Shown here: in pieces, positions 16,822-25,401 of the stretch
Layout: each line of letters begins with the position of its first letter
Position numbering within the stretch: position 1 is the stretch's first letter
Origin: Segatella baroniae DSM 16972 = JCM 13447
Lineage (GTDB): Bacteria > Bacteroidota > Bacteroidia > Bacteroidales > Bacteroidaceae
Length of the DNA stretch: 64,000 nucleotides
Direction of reading: 5' to 3'
Assembly: GCF_000426585.1 (NCBI RefSeq)
Contig: NZ_AUFQ01000014.1
Coordinates: 1-64,000 of the forward strand
Made by a program: the position numbers and the translations under genes
Notes under the pieces: model-generated
Databases searched by the model: none
What the model was told of the DNA's origin: nothing
The model's input: only the letters and a program-made list of their open reading frames with translations

Positions 16822-18018
16822 ATGAAAATATTAGTATTAAACTGCGGCAGCAGTTCCATTAAGTATAAGTTGTACAATATGGACGACGAGGCTGTATTGG
16901 CACAAGGTGGTGTTGAACGCATCGGATTGGACGAGGCCTTTATCAAGGTGAAGCTCGACAACGGCGACAAGCGAACGATCATGGCCGACCTGCCGACCCA
17001 CAAGGAAGGCGTGGCATTGGTGTTCAAGTGCCTGCTCGACCCCGAGATAGGCGCGCTGAAAAGCCTGGATGAAATCGACGCCGTGGGCCACCGCATCGTG
17101 CAGGGCGGCGACAAGTTCAACGAGAGTTGCATCGTCACTCCCGAAGTCGAGGCCGGTATCGACGACCTCTGCGACCTGGCGCCGGTTCACAACGCCGGCC
17201 ACCTGCGTGGCATTCGTGCCGTCAACGCGCTCATGCCCCACGTTCCGCAGGTGACGGTGTTTGACAACGCCTTCCATTCCACCATGCCGGCACACGCCTA
17301 TCTCTATGCCGTGCCCTACGAATTTTATGAGAAATACCATGTTCGCCGCTATGGCTTCCACGGCACGAGCCACCGTTACGTGAGCCAGCGCGTGTGCGAC
17401 TTCCTCGGCGTCGACATCAAGACGCAGAAAATCATCACCTGCCACATCGGCAACGGGGCCAGCGTGGCTGCCGTGAAGTACGGCAAGGTGATTGACACCT
17501 CCATGGGACTGACGCCGCTGGCAGGTCTGATGATGGGCAGCCGCTGCGGCGACATCGATCCCTCGGCCGTCACTTACCTGATGGACAAGACCGGCATGAA
17601 GCCCCAGGAGATGGCCGACTTCCTGAACAAGGAGAGCGGCGTGCTCGGTATCACGGGCATTAGTTCGGACATGCGTGAGATAGAGAATGCCGACAAGGCC
17701 GGCAACGAGCGTGCCCACCTGGCCTTGGAAATGTACAACTATCGCATCAAGAAATACATCGGCGCCTACGCTGCAGCCATGAACGGTGTGGACATCATCG
17801 TGTTCACGGCCGGCGTGGGCGAGAACCAGGAAGGCGTTCGCTGGGATTCCTGCACTGATATGGAGTATCTCGGTATCAAGATGGACGCCGAGCGCAACCA
17901 CTGCCGTGGCGAGGAGCGCATCCTCTCGGCCGACGACTCGAAGGTGAAGGTCGTATTGGTGCCCACCGACGAGGAAATCGTCATCGCCCGTGACACGATG
18001 GAGCTGGTGAAGAAGTAG
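16822..18018 (+). CDS. ackA: Acetate kinase
   Basis: 398 residues, usual length. Visible motifs: MKILVLNCGSSSIKYKL (phosphate-binding), VTVFDNAFHSTMP, YGFHGTSHRYVSQR, CHIGNGASVAAVKYG, and VFTAGVGENQEGVRW. It converts acetyl phosphate and ADP to acetate and ATP. It is co-directional with pta; the short intergenic gap consists of ACATTTCACATTT repeats. Confidence 0.98.
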   Translation: MKILVLNCGSSSIKYKLYNMDDEAVLAQGGVERIGLDEAFIKVKLDNGDKRTIMADLPTHKEGVALVFKCLLDPEIGALKSLDEIDAVGHRIVQGGDKFNESCIVTPEVEAGIDDLCDLAPVHNAGHLRGIRAVNALMPHVPQVTVFDNAFHSTMPAHAYLYAVPYEFYEKYHVRRYGFHGTSHRYVSQRVCDFLGVDIKTQKIITCHIGNGASVAAVKYGKVIDTSMGLTPLAGLMMGSRCGDIDPSAVTYLMDKTGMKPQEMADFLNKESGVLGITGISSDMREIENADKAGNERAHLALEMYNYRIKKYIGAYAAAMNGVDIIVFTAGVGENQEGVRWDSCTDMEYLGIKMDAERNHCRGEERILSADDSKVKVVLVPTDEEIVIARDTMELVKK

Positions 18019-18047
18019 TTCGAGACACTCGCTCCTTATCAACGGAA

Positions 18048-18102
18048 AATCCCCGGATGACAGGCGGCCCATGGCGGGCTGCCTGTCATCCGGGGATTGT
18101 TT
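18048..18102. terminator. Strong bidirectional terminator
   Basis: Perfect 18-bp arms at 18048-18065 and 18081-18098 (AATCCCCGGATGACAGGC and its complement), 15-nt loop, followed by GTTTTG. It separates ackA (+) from the convergent hydrolase gene (-). Confidence 0.9.
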
Positions 18103-18112
18103 TGGGAATGGA

Positions 18113-19354
18113 TTACAACTTGTTGATCCAAGTGGTCATGTCATGCAATACTTCGGGGGCGAACGTCTCTTCGATGTTGACACATTCTTCGGGATTGCCC
18201 GTCGTGGCATGCTGGAACTCATGGTTCAGCCCGCCGTATTCCTTGATGAGCGTCTTCCGGTTGGACGGCAGGTGACGGCGGAGGGCCGGAATGGTCAGTT
18301 CGGCCGGCACGTTGAGGTCGAGCGAGCCGTTCGCATGGAACACCGGGCAGTCCACTTTCTTCACGTAGGGCACCATGTCGAGGTCGACAAAGGCCTTCAT
18401 CCATGCGCTCGGATTCATGGCCAACAGCATTTTTCGGGCGTTTTCAGCCGAGTTGACGACGTCTGCGGTCGCGCCCTTGGCCCTTGCCAGTTTGTTGAAT
18501 TGCATGCACATCATCGTGTCGACGCGTGTGGCAGGGCCCGCCAACGACACGATGAAGTCGGTCTTTTTGCGGCTTCCGAGGATGAAAGCAATCATCCCAC
18601 CCTCGCTGTGACCGACCAGTCCCACCTTGCCGAACTCCTTCCGGTCGCGCAGATATTGCAGTCCGGCGGCGGCATCGTCGGCAAAGTCGAACGTCGTGGC
18701 CTCACCGAATTTGCCCGTCGACTTGCCTACGCCACGGTCGTCGTAGCGCAGCGAGGCGATACCCGCCTTGGCCAGCGCGTCGGCAATGACGAGGAAAGGC
18801 TTATGGAAGAACAGTTCCTCGTCGCGGTTTTGCGGCCCGCTGCCCGTCACGAAGAGCACGACGGGAGTTTTTCCCCGCTTGAAATCCTTGGGATAGGTGA
18901 GCGTCGCGCTGAGGGTGACGCCCGCCTTGTCGTTCTTGAAAACCACTTCCTCCGTAGGATAAGGCAGCGGCGGCGTGGGTTCCTGCGGCCGCAGGTATTT
19001 CCTTTGCCCACGGATGCAGACAACAGGTTGGGTGATGGGGCCTTGGGTGAATGTCCCATGAAGTTCATCGGTGGCCAGTCGTCCGCTGAACGACATTCTG
19101 ATTTGGGGCACGAGCACGCTGATGGAATCGTCGGAAAGGTGGTTGACGGTCATCGGAATGCCCGCGGCTCCCTGCTCCGGCACGTCGAGTGTCACCTTTT
19201 TGCCCACGATGTCAATGTGGAAGACCAGCGACAGCTTCTGCGCGCCCAGGTCCAGCTTGCCTGTCCAGTCGCCCTGGAGGCCTTGCCCTTGTGCTTGGAA
19301 AGCGAAAACGGCCACCATGAGGGTGATGGCCGTTTTGAAATAGTTGTGTTTCAT
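18113..19354 (-). CDS. Secreted alpha/beta hydrolase
   Basis: 413 residues with a signal peptide (MKHNYFKTAITLMVAVFAFQAQGQ), so periplasmic or exported. Residues about 25-125 form a small beta-rich N-terminal domain; the hydrolase domain follows, with oxyanion region VVLFVTGSGPQNRDEE, RYDDRGVGKSTG and nucleophile elbow GHSEGG (Ser250). The C-terminal GGLNHEFQHATTG supplies the likely catalytic His. The combination is typical of Bacteroidetes S9/dienelactone-hydrolase-like esterases or peptidases; substrate unknown. It stands alone after the terminator at 18048-18102. Confidence 0.88.
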   Translation of the reverse strand: MKHNYFKTAITLMVAVFAFQAQGQGLQGDWTGKLDLGAQKLSLVFHIDIVGKKVTLDVPEQGAAGIPMTVNHLSDDSISVLVPQIRMSFSGRLATDELHGTFTQGPITQPVVCIRGQRKYLRPQEPTPPLPYPTEEVVFKNDKAGVTLSATLTYPKDFKRGKTPVVLFVTGSGPQNRDEELFFHKPFLVIADALAKAGIASLRYDDRGVGKSTGKFGEATTFDFADDAAAGLQYLRDRKEFGKVGLVGHSEGGMIAFILGSRKKTDFIVSLAGPATRVDTMMCMQFNKLARAKGATADVVNSAENARKMLLAMNPSAWMKAFVDLDMVPYVKKVDCPVFHANGSLDLNVPAELTIPALRRHLPSNRKTLIKEYGGLNHEFQHATTGNPEECVNIEETFAPEVLHDMTTWINKL

Positions 19355-19382
19355 GTGCTTTTTATTTTATAGAGAGAAGATG

Positions 19383-19832
19383 TCAGCCTAAAATCTGTGC
19401 GGCATGTTCCTTCACCTTGATTTCTTTCGGGCCCATGATGCGGGTGATGATGCCGTTCCCATCGGCGATGAAGGTGGTGCGGAAGACGCCCATGTAGGTC
19501 TTACCGTAGTTCTTCTTCTCGCCGTAGACACCCAGTTCGTTCACCAGTTTCATCTCCGTGTCGCAGATGAGCGGGAACGGCAATTGGTATTTCTCAATGA
19601 ATTTCTTGTGCGACTTGGCGTCCTGTGTGCTGCAACCCACCACGGCATAGCCCATGGCGAGGAAGCGTTCGTAGTTGTCGCGCAGGCTGCAAGCCTGGTT
19701 GGTGCAGCCCGGCGTGGAGTCGCGGGGGTAGATGTAGAGCACCAGTTGTTTGCCTTTGAAGTCGCTCAGTCTCAATTCCCTACCGTCCTGGTCTACGCCA
19801 AGAAACTCGGGTAGCTTCTGTCCTATTTCCAT
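19383..19832 (-). CDS. bcp: Thioredoxin-dependent peroxiredoxin (BCP)
   Basis: 149 residues. The peroxidatic Cys43 is in TPGCTNQAC and Cys48 is the resolving candidate, the atypical 2-Cys arrangement of E. coli BCP. LVLYIYPRDSTPG and FRTTFIADGNGII are further family marks. It reduces hydroperoxides using thioredoxin. The gene has a leader of about 95 nt that carries the repeat element at 19870-19943, shared with yaaA. Confidence 0.96.
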   Translation of the reverse strand: MEIGQKLPEFLGVDQDGRELRLSDFKGKQLVLYIYPRDSTPGCTNQACSLRDNYERFLAMGYAVVGCSTQDAKSHKKFIEKYQLPFPLICDTEMKLVNELGVYGEKKNYGKTYMGVFRTTFIADGNGIITRIMGPKEIKVKEHAAQILG

Positions 19833-19869
19833 TTCTATAATATATTAATGTGTAACTTGTCCTTATAAA

Positions 19870-19943
19870 GACAGTGCGAACGAGCACAATGAAAGTTTAC
19901 TTTCGTATTGTCGAGTGCCGCCTGTCTTCTGCAAAGATAGCAT
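19870..19943 (-). promoter_or_regulatory. Promoter-leader repeat element, copy 1 (upstream of bcp)
   Basis: On the minus strand a TATCTTTG -7-like box (19932-19939) is followed by a stretch with the inner hairpin GAAAGTAAACTTTC and flanking GCACTCGA and CTCGTTCGCACTGTC blocks. The same arrangement is found at 21632-21704 upstream of yaaA; most of the roughly 73 positions match. Confidence 0.65.
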
Positions 19944-20022
19944 ATTCATTTGTTTTCCTGTCGGTTTTCCTTTTCTTTCCAGTCCTTTTCACAATAATTT
20001 CATGTCATTCCGTTATCTGTTT

Positions 20023-20808
20023 ATGAAGAAATACATTTGGTTTTGGCTATCTTTCGGCCTGTTGGTGCTGTCGTCCTGCCGGACTTCGGGCTATCGGCTG
20101 GCATGGCAGGAGAACTTCGGCGGCAATGCCGTCGACACGTCGCGCTGGGAGAAGATACCGCGCGGCAAATCTGATTGGAACAAGTACATGTCAGCGCATG
20201 AAAGTCTTTATGCGGTGAAAGGCGGACGCTTGATTTTGCGGGGAACGGTCAACAACGTGGAAAAAGCCGACACGGCCCGCTATCTGACGGGCGGCGTGCG
20301 GACGAAGCGGGGGTTCGGCCTTGGCAAGATGGTCGTCAAGGCCAAGCTCGGCGAAGCCATCGGGGCCTGGCCGGCGTTCTGGATGCTTCCCATGAAAGGC
20401 AAATGGCCGTTGGGAGGCGAAATCGACATCATGGAACATCTCAACCATGACACCATCGCCTATCAGACCATACACACGCACTACACGTATGACTTGAAGA
20501 AATACAAGGTGCCGCCCCACGGCTCTACGGGCAAGATACGCAACCATCGCTACAACACCTATGCCGTAGAGATATTCAAGGACAGCCTCGTCTTCTCCAT
20601 CAATGGCCGCAAGACCTTCGCCTATCCCCGGTTGCCGGGACTGGAGAGCGAAGGTCAATACCCTTTCGTCGACGAACCTTTCTACCTGATGCTCGACATG
20701 CAGCTGGGCGGGATGTGGGTAGGCAAGGTCAACCCGGCCACCCTTCCCTGCGAGATGCGGATTGACTGGGTGAGGTTCTACCGCAGGAAAGCGGAACCAC
20801 GACCTTAA
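20023..20808 (+). CDS. GH16 family glycoside hydrolase lipoprotein
   Basis: 261 residues from ATG at 20023 (MKKYIWFWLSFGLLVLSSC), giving a clean lipoprotein signal; an upstream in-frame ATG lacks one. The GH16 catalytic motif is GGEIDIMEHLN, with both Glu residues and the Asp present (about residues 144-150). YRLAWQENFGGNAVDTSRWE at the start of the mature protein and the end MQLGGMWVGKVNP fit laminarinase/beta-glucanase-like members. Likely substrate is a beta-1,3 or mixed beta-glucan, though GH16 also covers agar, carrageenan and mucin linkages. It is not in a SusCD locus. Confidence 0.92.
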   Translation: MKKYIWFWLSFGLLVLSSCRTSGYRLAWQENFGGNAVDTSRWEKIPRGKSDWNKYMSAHESLYAVKGGRLILRGTVNNVEKADTARYLTGGVRTKRGFGLGKMVVKAKLGEAIGAWPAFWMLPMKGKWPLGGEIDIMEHLNHDTIAYQTIHTHYTYDLKKYKVPPHGSTGKIRNHRYNTYAVEIFKDSLVFSINGRKTFAYPRLPGLESEGQYPFVDEPFYLMLDMQLGGMWVGKVNPATLPCEMRIDWVRFYRRKAEPRP

Positions 20809-20835
20809 GAAAAGCCCCGTTCGCTCCGCTGACTA

Positions 20836-21600
20836 TCACATGTCGAGAATGAAGTGGGGATGGTCGGCGTCGCCAAAACGGGCGTTGTATTTGAAGCCGT
20901 TCAGCTCGAAATCGTTCATGTCCTCGGGCCGTGACAGCCTGTTTAGGATGATGTGGCGGGTCATGGCGCCACGGCAGCTTTTGGCATGCACCACGATGGT
21001 CTTCAGCCTGCGGCCGTCGTCGACGTAGAACAGGGGCTGGACGACACGCACCTCCCGCTTCACCCGCTTCCAGTCGAACACATGTTCAAACTCGCCCGTG
21101 GTCAGATGCACGAGTATGCCGTCGTCGGCTTGCACGGCGTCGATGAGCATTTGGGTGAGGCGGGGCCGCCAGTAGGCGAAGAACGTCTGGTTGTCGGTGG
21201 CTTCGAGCTTCACGTTGCCCTCCATGCGGTAGGGAAGGATGAGGTCGAGCGGCCGCAGAAGTCCGTACAGAAACGACGGGATGAAGAGATGTTGCTGGGC
21301 GAAGCGAAAGTCGTCGGCCGAGAACGTGTCGGCCTTCAGATACTTGTAGGCCTGTCCGTGATAGGCCAGCAGGGCTGGCAGCCCTTCCCCGTCATAGGGG
21401 AAACGGGCAAAGCGACGCTTGTTTTCGCGGGCTATTTCCAGATTGCAATGCAGTTCGCGCGCGATGTCTTCTTCCTCCCACAGGCCCATTTCCTGTGCGA
21501 ACAACCCGGCTTCCTGCCGAAACGCGGCTTGCGAAGACAAGGGCGCGGTGGCCGTTGTCCTTGTCTTCATGATTTTGGCAGAGGATAAAATGATTTGCAT
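20836..21600 (-). CDS. yaaA: Peroxide stress protein YaaA
   Basis: 254 residues from ATG at 21600 (MQIILSSAKIM); the upstream in-frame extension is unlikely. DUF328/YaaA marks: AYKYLKADTFSADDF, QQHLFIPSFLYGLLRPLDLILPYRME, FAYWRPRLTQML and VHAKSCRGAMTRHII. In E. coli YaaA limits free iron during H2O2 stress and binds DNA. Its leader shares a repeat element with the peroxiredoxin gene bcp 2 kb away. Confidence 0.95.
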   Translation of the reverse strand: MQIILSSAKIMKTRTTATAPLSSQAAFRQEAGLFAQEMGLWEEEDIARELHCNLEIARENKRRFARFPYDGEGLPALLAYHGQAYKYLKADTFSADDFRFAQQHLFIPSFLYGLLRPLDLILPYRMEGNVKLEATDNQTFFAYWRPRLTQMLIDAVQADDGILVHLTTGEFEHVFDWKRVKREVRVVQPLFYVDDGRRLKTIVVHAKSCRGAMTRHIILNRLSRPEDMNDFELNGFKYNARFGDADHPHFILDM

Positions 21601-21631
21601 AAATAAACTATTCTTCCGTGGATTTTGCAAA

Positions 21632-21704
21632 GACAATGCAAACGAGCGCAATGAAAGCTTGCTTTCAAATGGCCGAGTGCAGCTTGTCGCATGCAAAGGT
21701 AATA
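21632..21704 (-). promoter_or_regulatory. Promoter-leader repeat element, copy 2 (upstream of yaaA)
   Basis: On the minus strand TACCTTTG (21694-21701) is followed by GACAAGCTGCACTCGG, the hairpin GAAAGCAAGCTTTC and CTCGTTTGCATTGTC. It matches copy 1 at 19870-19943 in order and spacing, and the predicted leader is again about 90 nt long. Confidence 0.65.
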
Positions 21705-21776
21705 AAGAAAACGGGTAAAATCAGCCTTATGTGAAGCCGATTTCACCCGTTTGCGCATTCAAGGACGGCGATGTTC

Positions 21777-22196
21777 TCAATTCTCCTGCCGGTCGGAGAC
21801 GTCTTTCTTGCTTTCCATATTCAGTTTGATGGCGAAAGAAGACAGCAGTCCGATGCCGACGCCGGCCGACAGAATGATCCAGAACGGCAGGGAATCTTCG
21901 TTTATATTCACGCCGAACAGGCCGTTCAGAAGCAGTGTGAAGAGATAGCCGAGCGCCAGGCCGAGCAATGCGCAGCCCCACTGAAGCACGGCGTAGGGGT
22001 TCTTTTTCTGCTTTTCTTCGGGCGTGACCAGTTGTCGCGCGGTCTCGGGGTCGACGTTGTTGGCGATGATCGACTCTCGAATACGCCTTTCGTTGTTCAT
22101 TTTCTTCACTTTGACAATACTGCTGCTGACGACGGCGACGATTCCACAAGTGATTCCCAATACGGATGAGGCTAAGCCAATGATTTCAGGTCCCAT
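21777..22196 (-). CDS. DUF6249-like small membrane protein
   Basis: 139 residues with an N-terminal membrane segment (IIGLASSVLGITCGIVAVVSS), a charged middle (KVKKMNNERRIRESIIANN, DPETARQLVTPEEKQKKNP) and two C-terminal membrane segments (WGCALLGLALGYLFTLLL, PFWIILSAGVGIGLLSSFA). The arrangement is that of DUF6249 proteins often found behind ECF sigma genes in Bacteroidetes. It follows the 108-residue membrane protein and sigma gene on the same strand, so all three are probably one operon. Function unknown. Confidence 0.75.
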   Translation of the reverse strand: MGPEIIGLASSVLGITCGIVAVVSSSIVKVKKMNNERRIRESIIANNVDPETARQLVTPEEKQKKNPYAVLQWGCALLGLALGYLFTLLLNGLFGVNINEDSLPFWIILSAGVGIGLLSSFAIKLNMESKKDVSDRQEN

Positions 22197-22268
22197 AATG
22201 ATATGTTTTAAAGGGTTATGAATTTGTTTTCTGTTTATATGACCGATAAGTTGCTGAAAACTTACAGT

Positions 22269-22595
22269 CTATTTCCAAGAATATTCCGACAATCTTTTGT
22301 TGAACTGCCATCCGATGGCTGCCAGCCCGAAGAGGGCCGACGCGAGCAGCGGCAATACGTCCTGCCAGTGCTGCATCTGGCTGACGGCATAATAGGTGCC
22401 GCCCGCCACGGCCATGAGGATGGCCGGCATGCCGAAGCAGAAAGTCAGCAGGCGAGCCCAATGGCGGAGGCGTTGCCGGCGTGCCGAGGCTTTGATGTCG
22501 CGCATCACTTGCGCGTTGATTTCGTCCAGAATATGTCGGCGGTCGAAGCTCTCCCTGATGAGCGTGTCGAACAGTTGGTCATTCATCTCTTTCAT
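22269..22595 (-). CDS. Small two-helix membrane protein, possible anti-sigma partner
   Basis: 108 residues. A cytoplasmic N-terminal helix region (about 1-50, ILDEINAQVMRDIKASARRQ) is followed by two membrane helices (FCFGMPAILMAVAGGTYYAV, VLPLLASALFGLAAIGW). It begins inside the 3' end of the sigma gene (overlap about 17 bp if ATG 22595 is used, 8 bp from ATG 22586), which signals translational coupling. Position and topology suggest a sigma-binding membrane protein, but no anti-sigma domain was recognised. Confidence 0.7.
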   Translation of the reverse strand: MKEMNDQLFDTLIRESFDRRHILDEINAQVMRDIKASARRQRLRHWARLLTFCFGMPAILMAVAGGTYYAVSQMQHWQDVLPLLASALFGLAAIGWQFNKRLSEYSWK

Positions 22596-23112
22596 TGTTG
22601 ATTTGCTTTTTCAGTTGTTCACGTATGCGATGCAGTTTCACGAGCACGTTGTTGGCCGAGAGTCCCAGCGTGGCGGCGATCTCTTGTGCCTTTTTCTGCT
22701 TGTAATAATGCAGTCGAATGATGTTCCGGTCGAGTTCCGGAAGTCGGCCGATGGCCTCTTCCATGGCCTGCAGCCTGCGCTCATGTTCGTCCGAGTAGCT
22801 GTCGTTCGGGGCTTTCACGTCGCACTCCTCAATGGGTTGTGTGCGTCGCCGTCGGGCTTTGTTGAGAGCGTTCAGCGCCAGGTGCGTGGCGATGGCGTTG
22901 ATCCAGCCGCCCAGATGGGTGCCCCGCCAACTGTCGAGGTTGCTGTAGGCACGGATGAAAGCCTGCTGAACGATGTCTCGGGTCAGGTCTTCATCCTTCA
23001 TGAGGCCCAGGGTCTTGGAATAGACGGGGCCGGAATAGCGGCTGACGATTTCGCCGAAACACCCCGTTTCGCCCTGTTCCAATATCCGTCTTACGATAGC
23101 TTCATCTTCCAT
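22579..23112 (-). CDS. ECF RNA polymerase sigma factor
   Basis: 177 residues. Region 2: ETGCFGEIVSRYSGPVYSKT then LMKDEDLTRDIVQQAFIRAYSN; region 4: RLPELDRNIIRLHYYKQKKA then QEIAATLGLSANNVLVKLHRIR. It is the general ECF (RpoE-like) type rather than the SusCD-linked type. Two small membrane proteins follow in the same operon. The divergent gene at 23223 encodes another sigma factor, 110 bp away. Confidence 0.93.
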   Translation of the reverse strand: MEDEAIVRRILEQGETGCFGEIVSRYSGPVYSKTLGLMKDEDLTRDIVQQAFIRAYSNLDSWRGTHLGGWINAIATHLALNALNKARRRRTQPIEECDVKAPNDSYSDEHERRLQAMEEAIGRLPELDRNIIRLHYYKQKKAQEIAATLGLSANNVLVKLHRIREQLKKQINNERDE

Positions 23113-23222
23113 TTTTGTTCTGCATTTCGCTTATAAGACAAAGGTAACGATAAATTATTACAGTTCGTGGCCGTAATTCGTGCATTCTTCTTATTTTTGC
23201 AAATCATGATCGACCTGTCCGC

Positions 23223-23792
23223 ATGAAGCGTTCTTCGTCGGGCAAGGTCTCCGCATCCGATATAAGCTCAATGCCCATGTCAAAGTTTCACCCCCACGCA
23301 GATGAATTTGAAGCCCTCTTCAAGGAGTGGTACACGCCTTTGTTCTACAAGGCCTTGGACTGGGTGGAGGACGAAGAGGTGGCCAAAGACCTGGTGAGCG
23401 AGCTTTTTGCCGACCTATGGAAGTCATACGACCGCATACGGCATTACCAAATGGCCCCTTATCTGTTCACCGCCATCAAGAACAAGTCGCTCAACCATCT
23501 GCGTCACCGGAAGGTAGAGTGCGACAACCGCGCCGCTTATGCCCGGATGAAGGAAGAGATGCTGGGCGATTCCGAGTTGTTGGAACAGCGGTTGGCCAAG
23601 ATGCAGGAGGTCATCGAGCGACAGACGCCGCTGACCCAGTTCGTCTTCGAGGCCTGCTGTTATGAGAACAAGACCTATCAGGAGGTGGCCGACAGTCTGT
23701 CGGTCAGCGTCAGTGCTGTCCACAAGCACGTCAGCAAGATGATGGCGGCGCTTCGGGCTGCGTTATTGGTGAAGGAAAGAGGTGACGAATAA
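23223..23792 (+). CDS. ECF sigma factor of the FecR/SusC type
   Basis: 189 residues. Region 2: FEALFKEWYTPLFYKALDWV then VAKDLVSELFADLWKSYDRI; region 4: LTQFVFEACCYENKTYQEVAD then SLSVSVSAVHKHVSKMM, the pattern of the large Bacteroidetes RpoE1-type family. The first ATG is at 23223, with alternatives at 23271 and 23277 nearer to the conserved domain. A TATTTTTG box just upstream (about 23190) could be its promoter. FecR and SusC genes follow, so it presumably controls the locus to 33719. Confidence 0.92.
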   Translation: MKRSSSGKVSASDISSMPMSKFHPHADEFEALFKEWYTPLFYKALDWVEDEEVAKDLVSELFADLWKSYDRIRHYQMAPYLFTAIKNKSLNHLRHRKVECDNRAAYARMKEEMLGDSELLEQRLAKMQEVIERQTPLTQFVFEACCYENKTYQEVADSLSVSVSAVHKHVSKMMAALRAALLVKERGDE

Positions 23793-23832
23793 ACGGACAA
23801 ACGTGTTTTAATCAATAAAACGATTTTATGAC

Positions 23833-24891
23833 ATGAACAATAATCATCAAAAGATAGAGTTCTTGGCGAGGGTTTTCTACAGGCGACGCCACAGCAGCAC
23901 GCCCGATGTGGAGGCCGAATGGCTGAAGTTCAAGGCCCGCAACGGACAAGACGAGCCGCGGTCGACGGCCCGTTGGAAACTCGTGGCGGCTGCGGCGGTC
24001 GGCGCGGCGGCCATGTGGTGCGGCATGGTCGTCTACCAACGTCTCCAGTCGGGGGCGCAGGCCGGCCGAAGCATGCCGCTCGTCGTCCTGCAACACCAGG
24101 ATGAAGTGGGACAGGTCACCTTCCGGTCGGGCAGCCGGACCAAGACCTTGGCTGGACTGGACTCCCTTTCCTTCCGCGCCGCCGCGCTACATGCGGGACA
24201 CGGCAGCCCGGCGGACGTCGCTTCCACGACCTCCACCCCCTCCGCCCACACGCCCCTGCAACGCATCCAGACGCCGCGCGGCATGAGCTTCAAGGTCATC
24301 TTGGAAGACGGAACGGAGATATGGCTCAATGCCGAGAGCAGAATCGAGTTTCCGGAGAAGTTCACCGCCCAGGCAAGAAAGGTGAAATTGGACGGTGAGG
24401 CCTATTTCAAAGTGGCCCGAAACACGAAAGTTCCGTTCGTCGTCGTGGGCAGCCAGATGAACGTCCGCGTGTTGGGCACCGAGTTCAACATCAGGCAATA
24501 CGCCCACGAACAGCCGCATGTGGCGCTTGTGAAGGGGGCCGTCGAGATACTCAACAGCCATACGGGGAAGACGGAAGCCACGTTGTCGCCCGACCAAGAG
24601 GCCTGGTGCGACCCGCAAGGTGTCGTGCGTGTGCGGCAGGCTGACACCTACGCCGTGCGCCAATGGGTCGAAGGCATGTTCTATTTCGACGACGCGCCGC
24701 TGGTCAACATCCTCAAGGAGCTCGGCCGTTGGTACAACCTGGGCGTGGTGTTCAAGGACGCACGCCACCAGAACTTCAGGCTTCACTTCAGCGCCTTGCG
24801 CTCCGCCGACGTCCGTCAGGGCATTGAAGACCTGAATCTGCTGTGCAAGTTCAAGATCGTCGTCCAAGGTTCCAACATCGTGGTCTATTGA
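23833..24891 (+). CDS. FecR-family anti-sigma factor
   Basis: 352 residues. Short cytoplasmic N-terminus, membrane segment (LVAAAAVGAAAMWCGMVVY, about 49-67), then the periplasmic FecR domain: TPRGMSFKVILEDGTEIWLN, SRIEFPEKFTAQARKVKLDG, EAYFKVARNTKVPFVV and VLGTEFNIRQY. The C-terminal STN-like part has WVEGMFYFDDAPLVNILKEL. It should pair with the sigma gene 40 bp upstream and the STN domain of the SusC protein encoded downstream. Confidence 0.93.
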   Translation: MNNNHQKIEFLARVFYRRRHSSTPDVEAEWLKFKARNGQDEPRSTARWKLVAAAAVGAAAMWCGMVVYQRLQSGAQAGRSMPLVVLQHQDEVGQVTFRSGSRTKTLAGLDSLSFRAAALHAGHGSPADVASTTSTPSAHTPLQRIQTPRGMSFKVILEDGTEIWLNAESRIEFPEKFTAQARKVKLDGEAYFKVARNTKVPFVVVGSQMNVRVLGTEFNIRQYAHEQPHVALVKGAVEILNSHTGKTEATLSPDQEAWCDPQGVVRVRQADTYAVRQWVEGMFYFDDAPLVNILKELGRWYNLGVVFKDARHQNFRLHFSALRSADVRQGIEDLNLLCKFKIVVQGSNIVVY

Positions 24892-25401
24892 ACGGGAGCC
24901 GTTCGACTTGTGCCCGGTCTCTGTTTTGTCAAGGAAAGCTCACGGATTTCTGCATTTTAAAATCGAGCTTATAGCGCGTTGAGGGGATGAAAGGCGAGGA
25001 ATCGGAGGGCGAATATCCGGCTTTGATTCTTCATCATTATGCTTTCAGCCGATGAAAGCATAGCTATTGGCTTCTCAAAGCAGCCTTTTTGCAAGACAAA
25101 AAGGCTGCTTTGAGAAGCCAATCAGACTGCTTTTGTAAGCCAAAAGGGCTGCTTTGAGCGGCTGGAGAGTGGCCTGTTGTTTCTTGAAAAATCGGAAGTT
25201 GTTGATTCACAATCAAATACCAAACTCGCTCAAAACTCGCATATTTGCCGGCAAAAAGAGTTTGTTTCAGAAAAACGCAAGCATTTTGAGCCTTTTGTTA
25301 AATTATTTCATTTTGTTTTTTTGGGGGAGTAGAGGTGACCGTTTGCTGCCCTTCCTTGTTATCATAAGTAGCAATAGTTTAATATCACAGCTGAAATTTA
25401 T
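24892..25401. promoter_or_regulatory. 510-bp intergenic region with a perfect 26-bp stem-loop
   Basis: No gene is seen. The outstanding feature is a stem-loop with arms 25066-25091 and 25097-25122, identical over 26 bp, and a 5-nt loop CAAGA. A small hairpin (GCTTTCA/TGAAAGC, 25041-25059) lies before it, and further AAAGGGCTGCTTTGAG words follow to about 25160. From 25200 the sequence is AT-rich and leads to the SusC start at 25402. The hairpin has a T5 tract inside the arm rather than after it, so it is not a plain terminator; a role in attenuating or separating SusC from FecR is possible. Confidence 0.7.
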
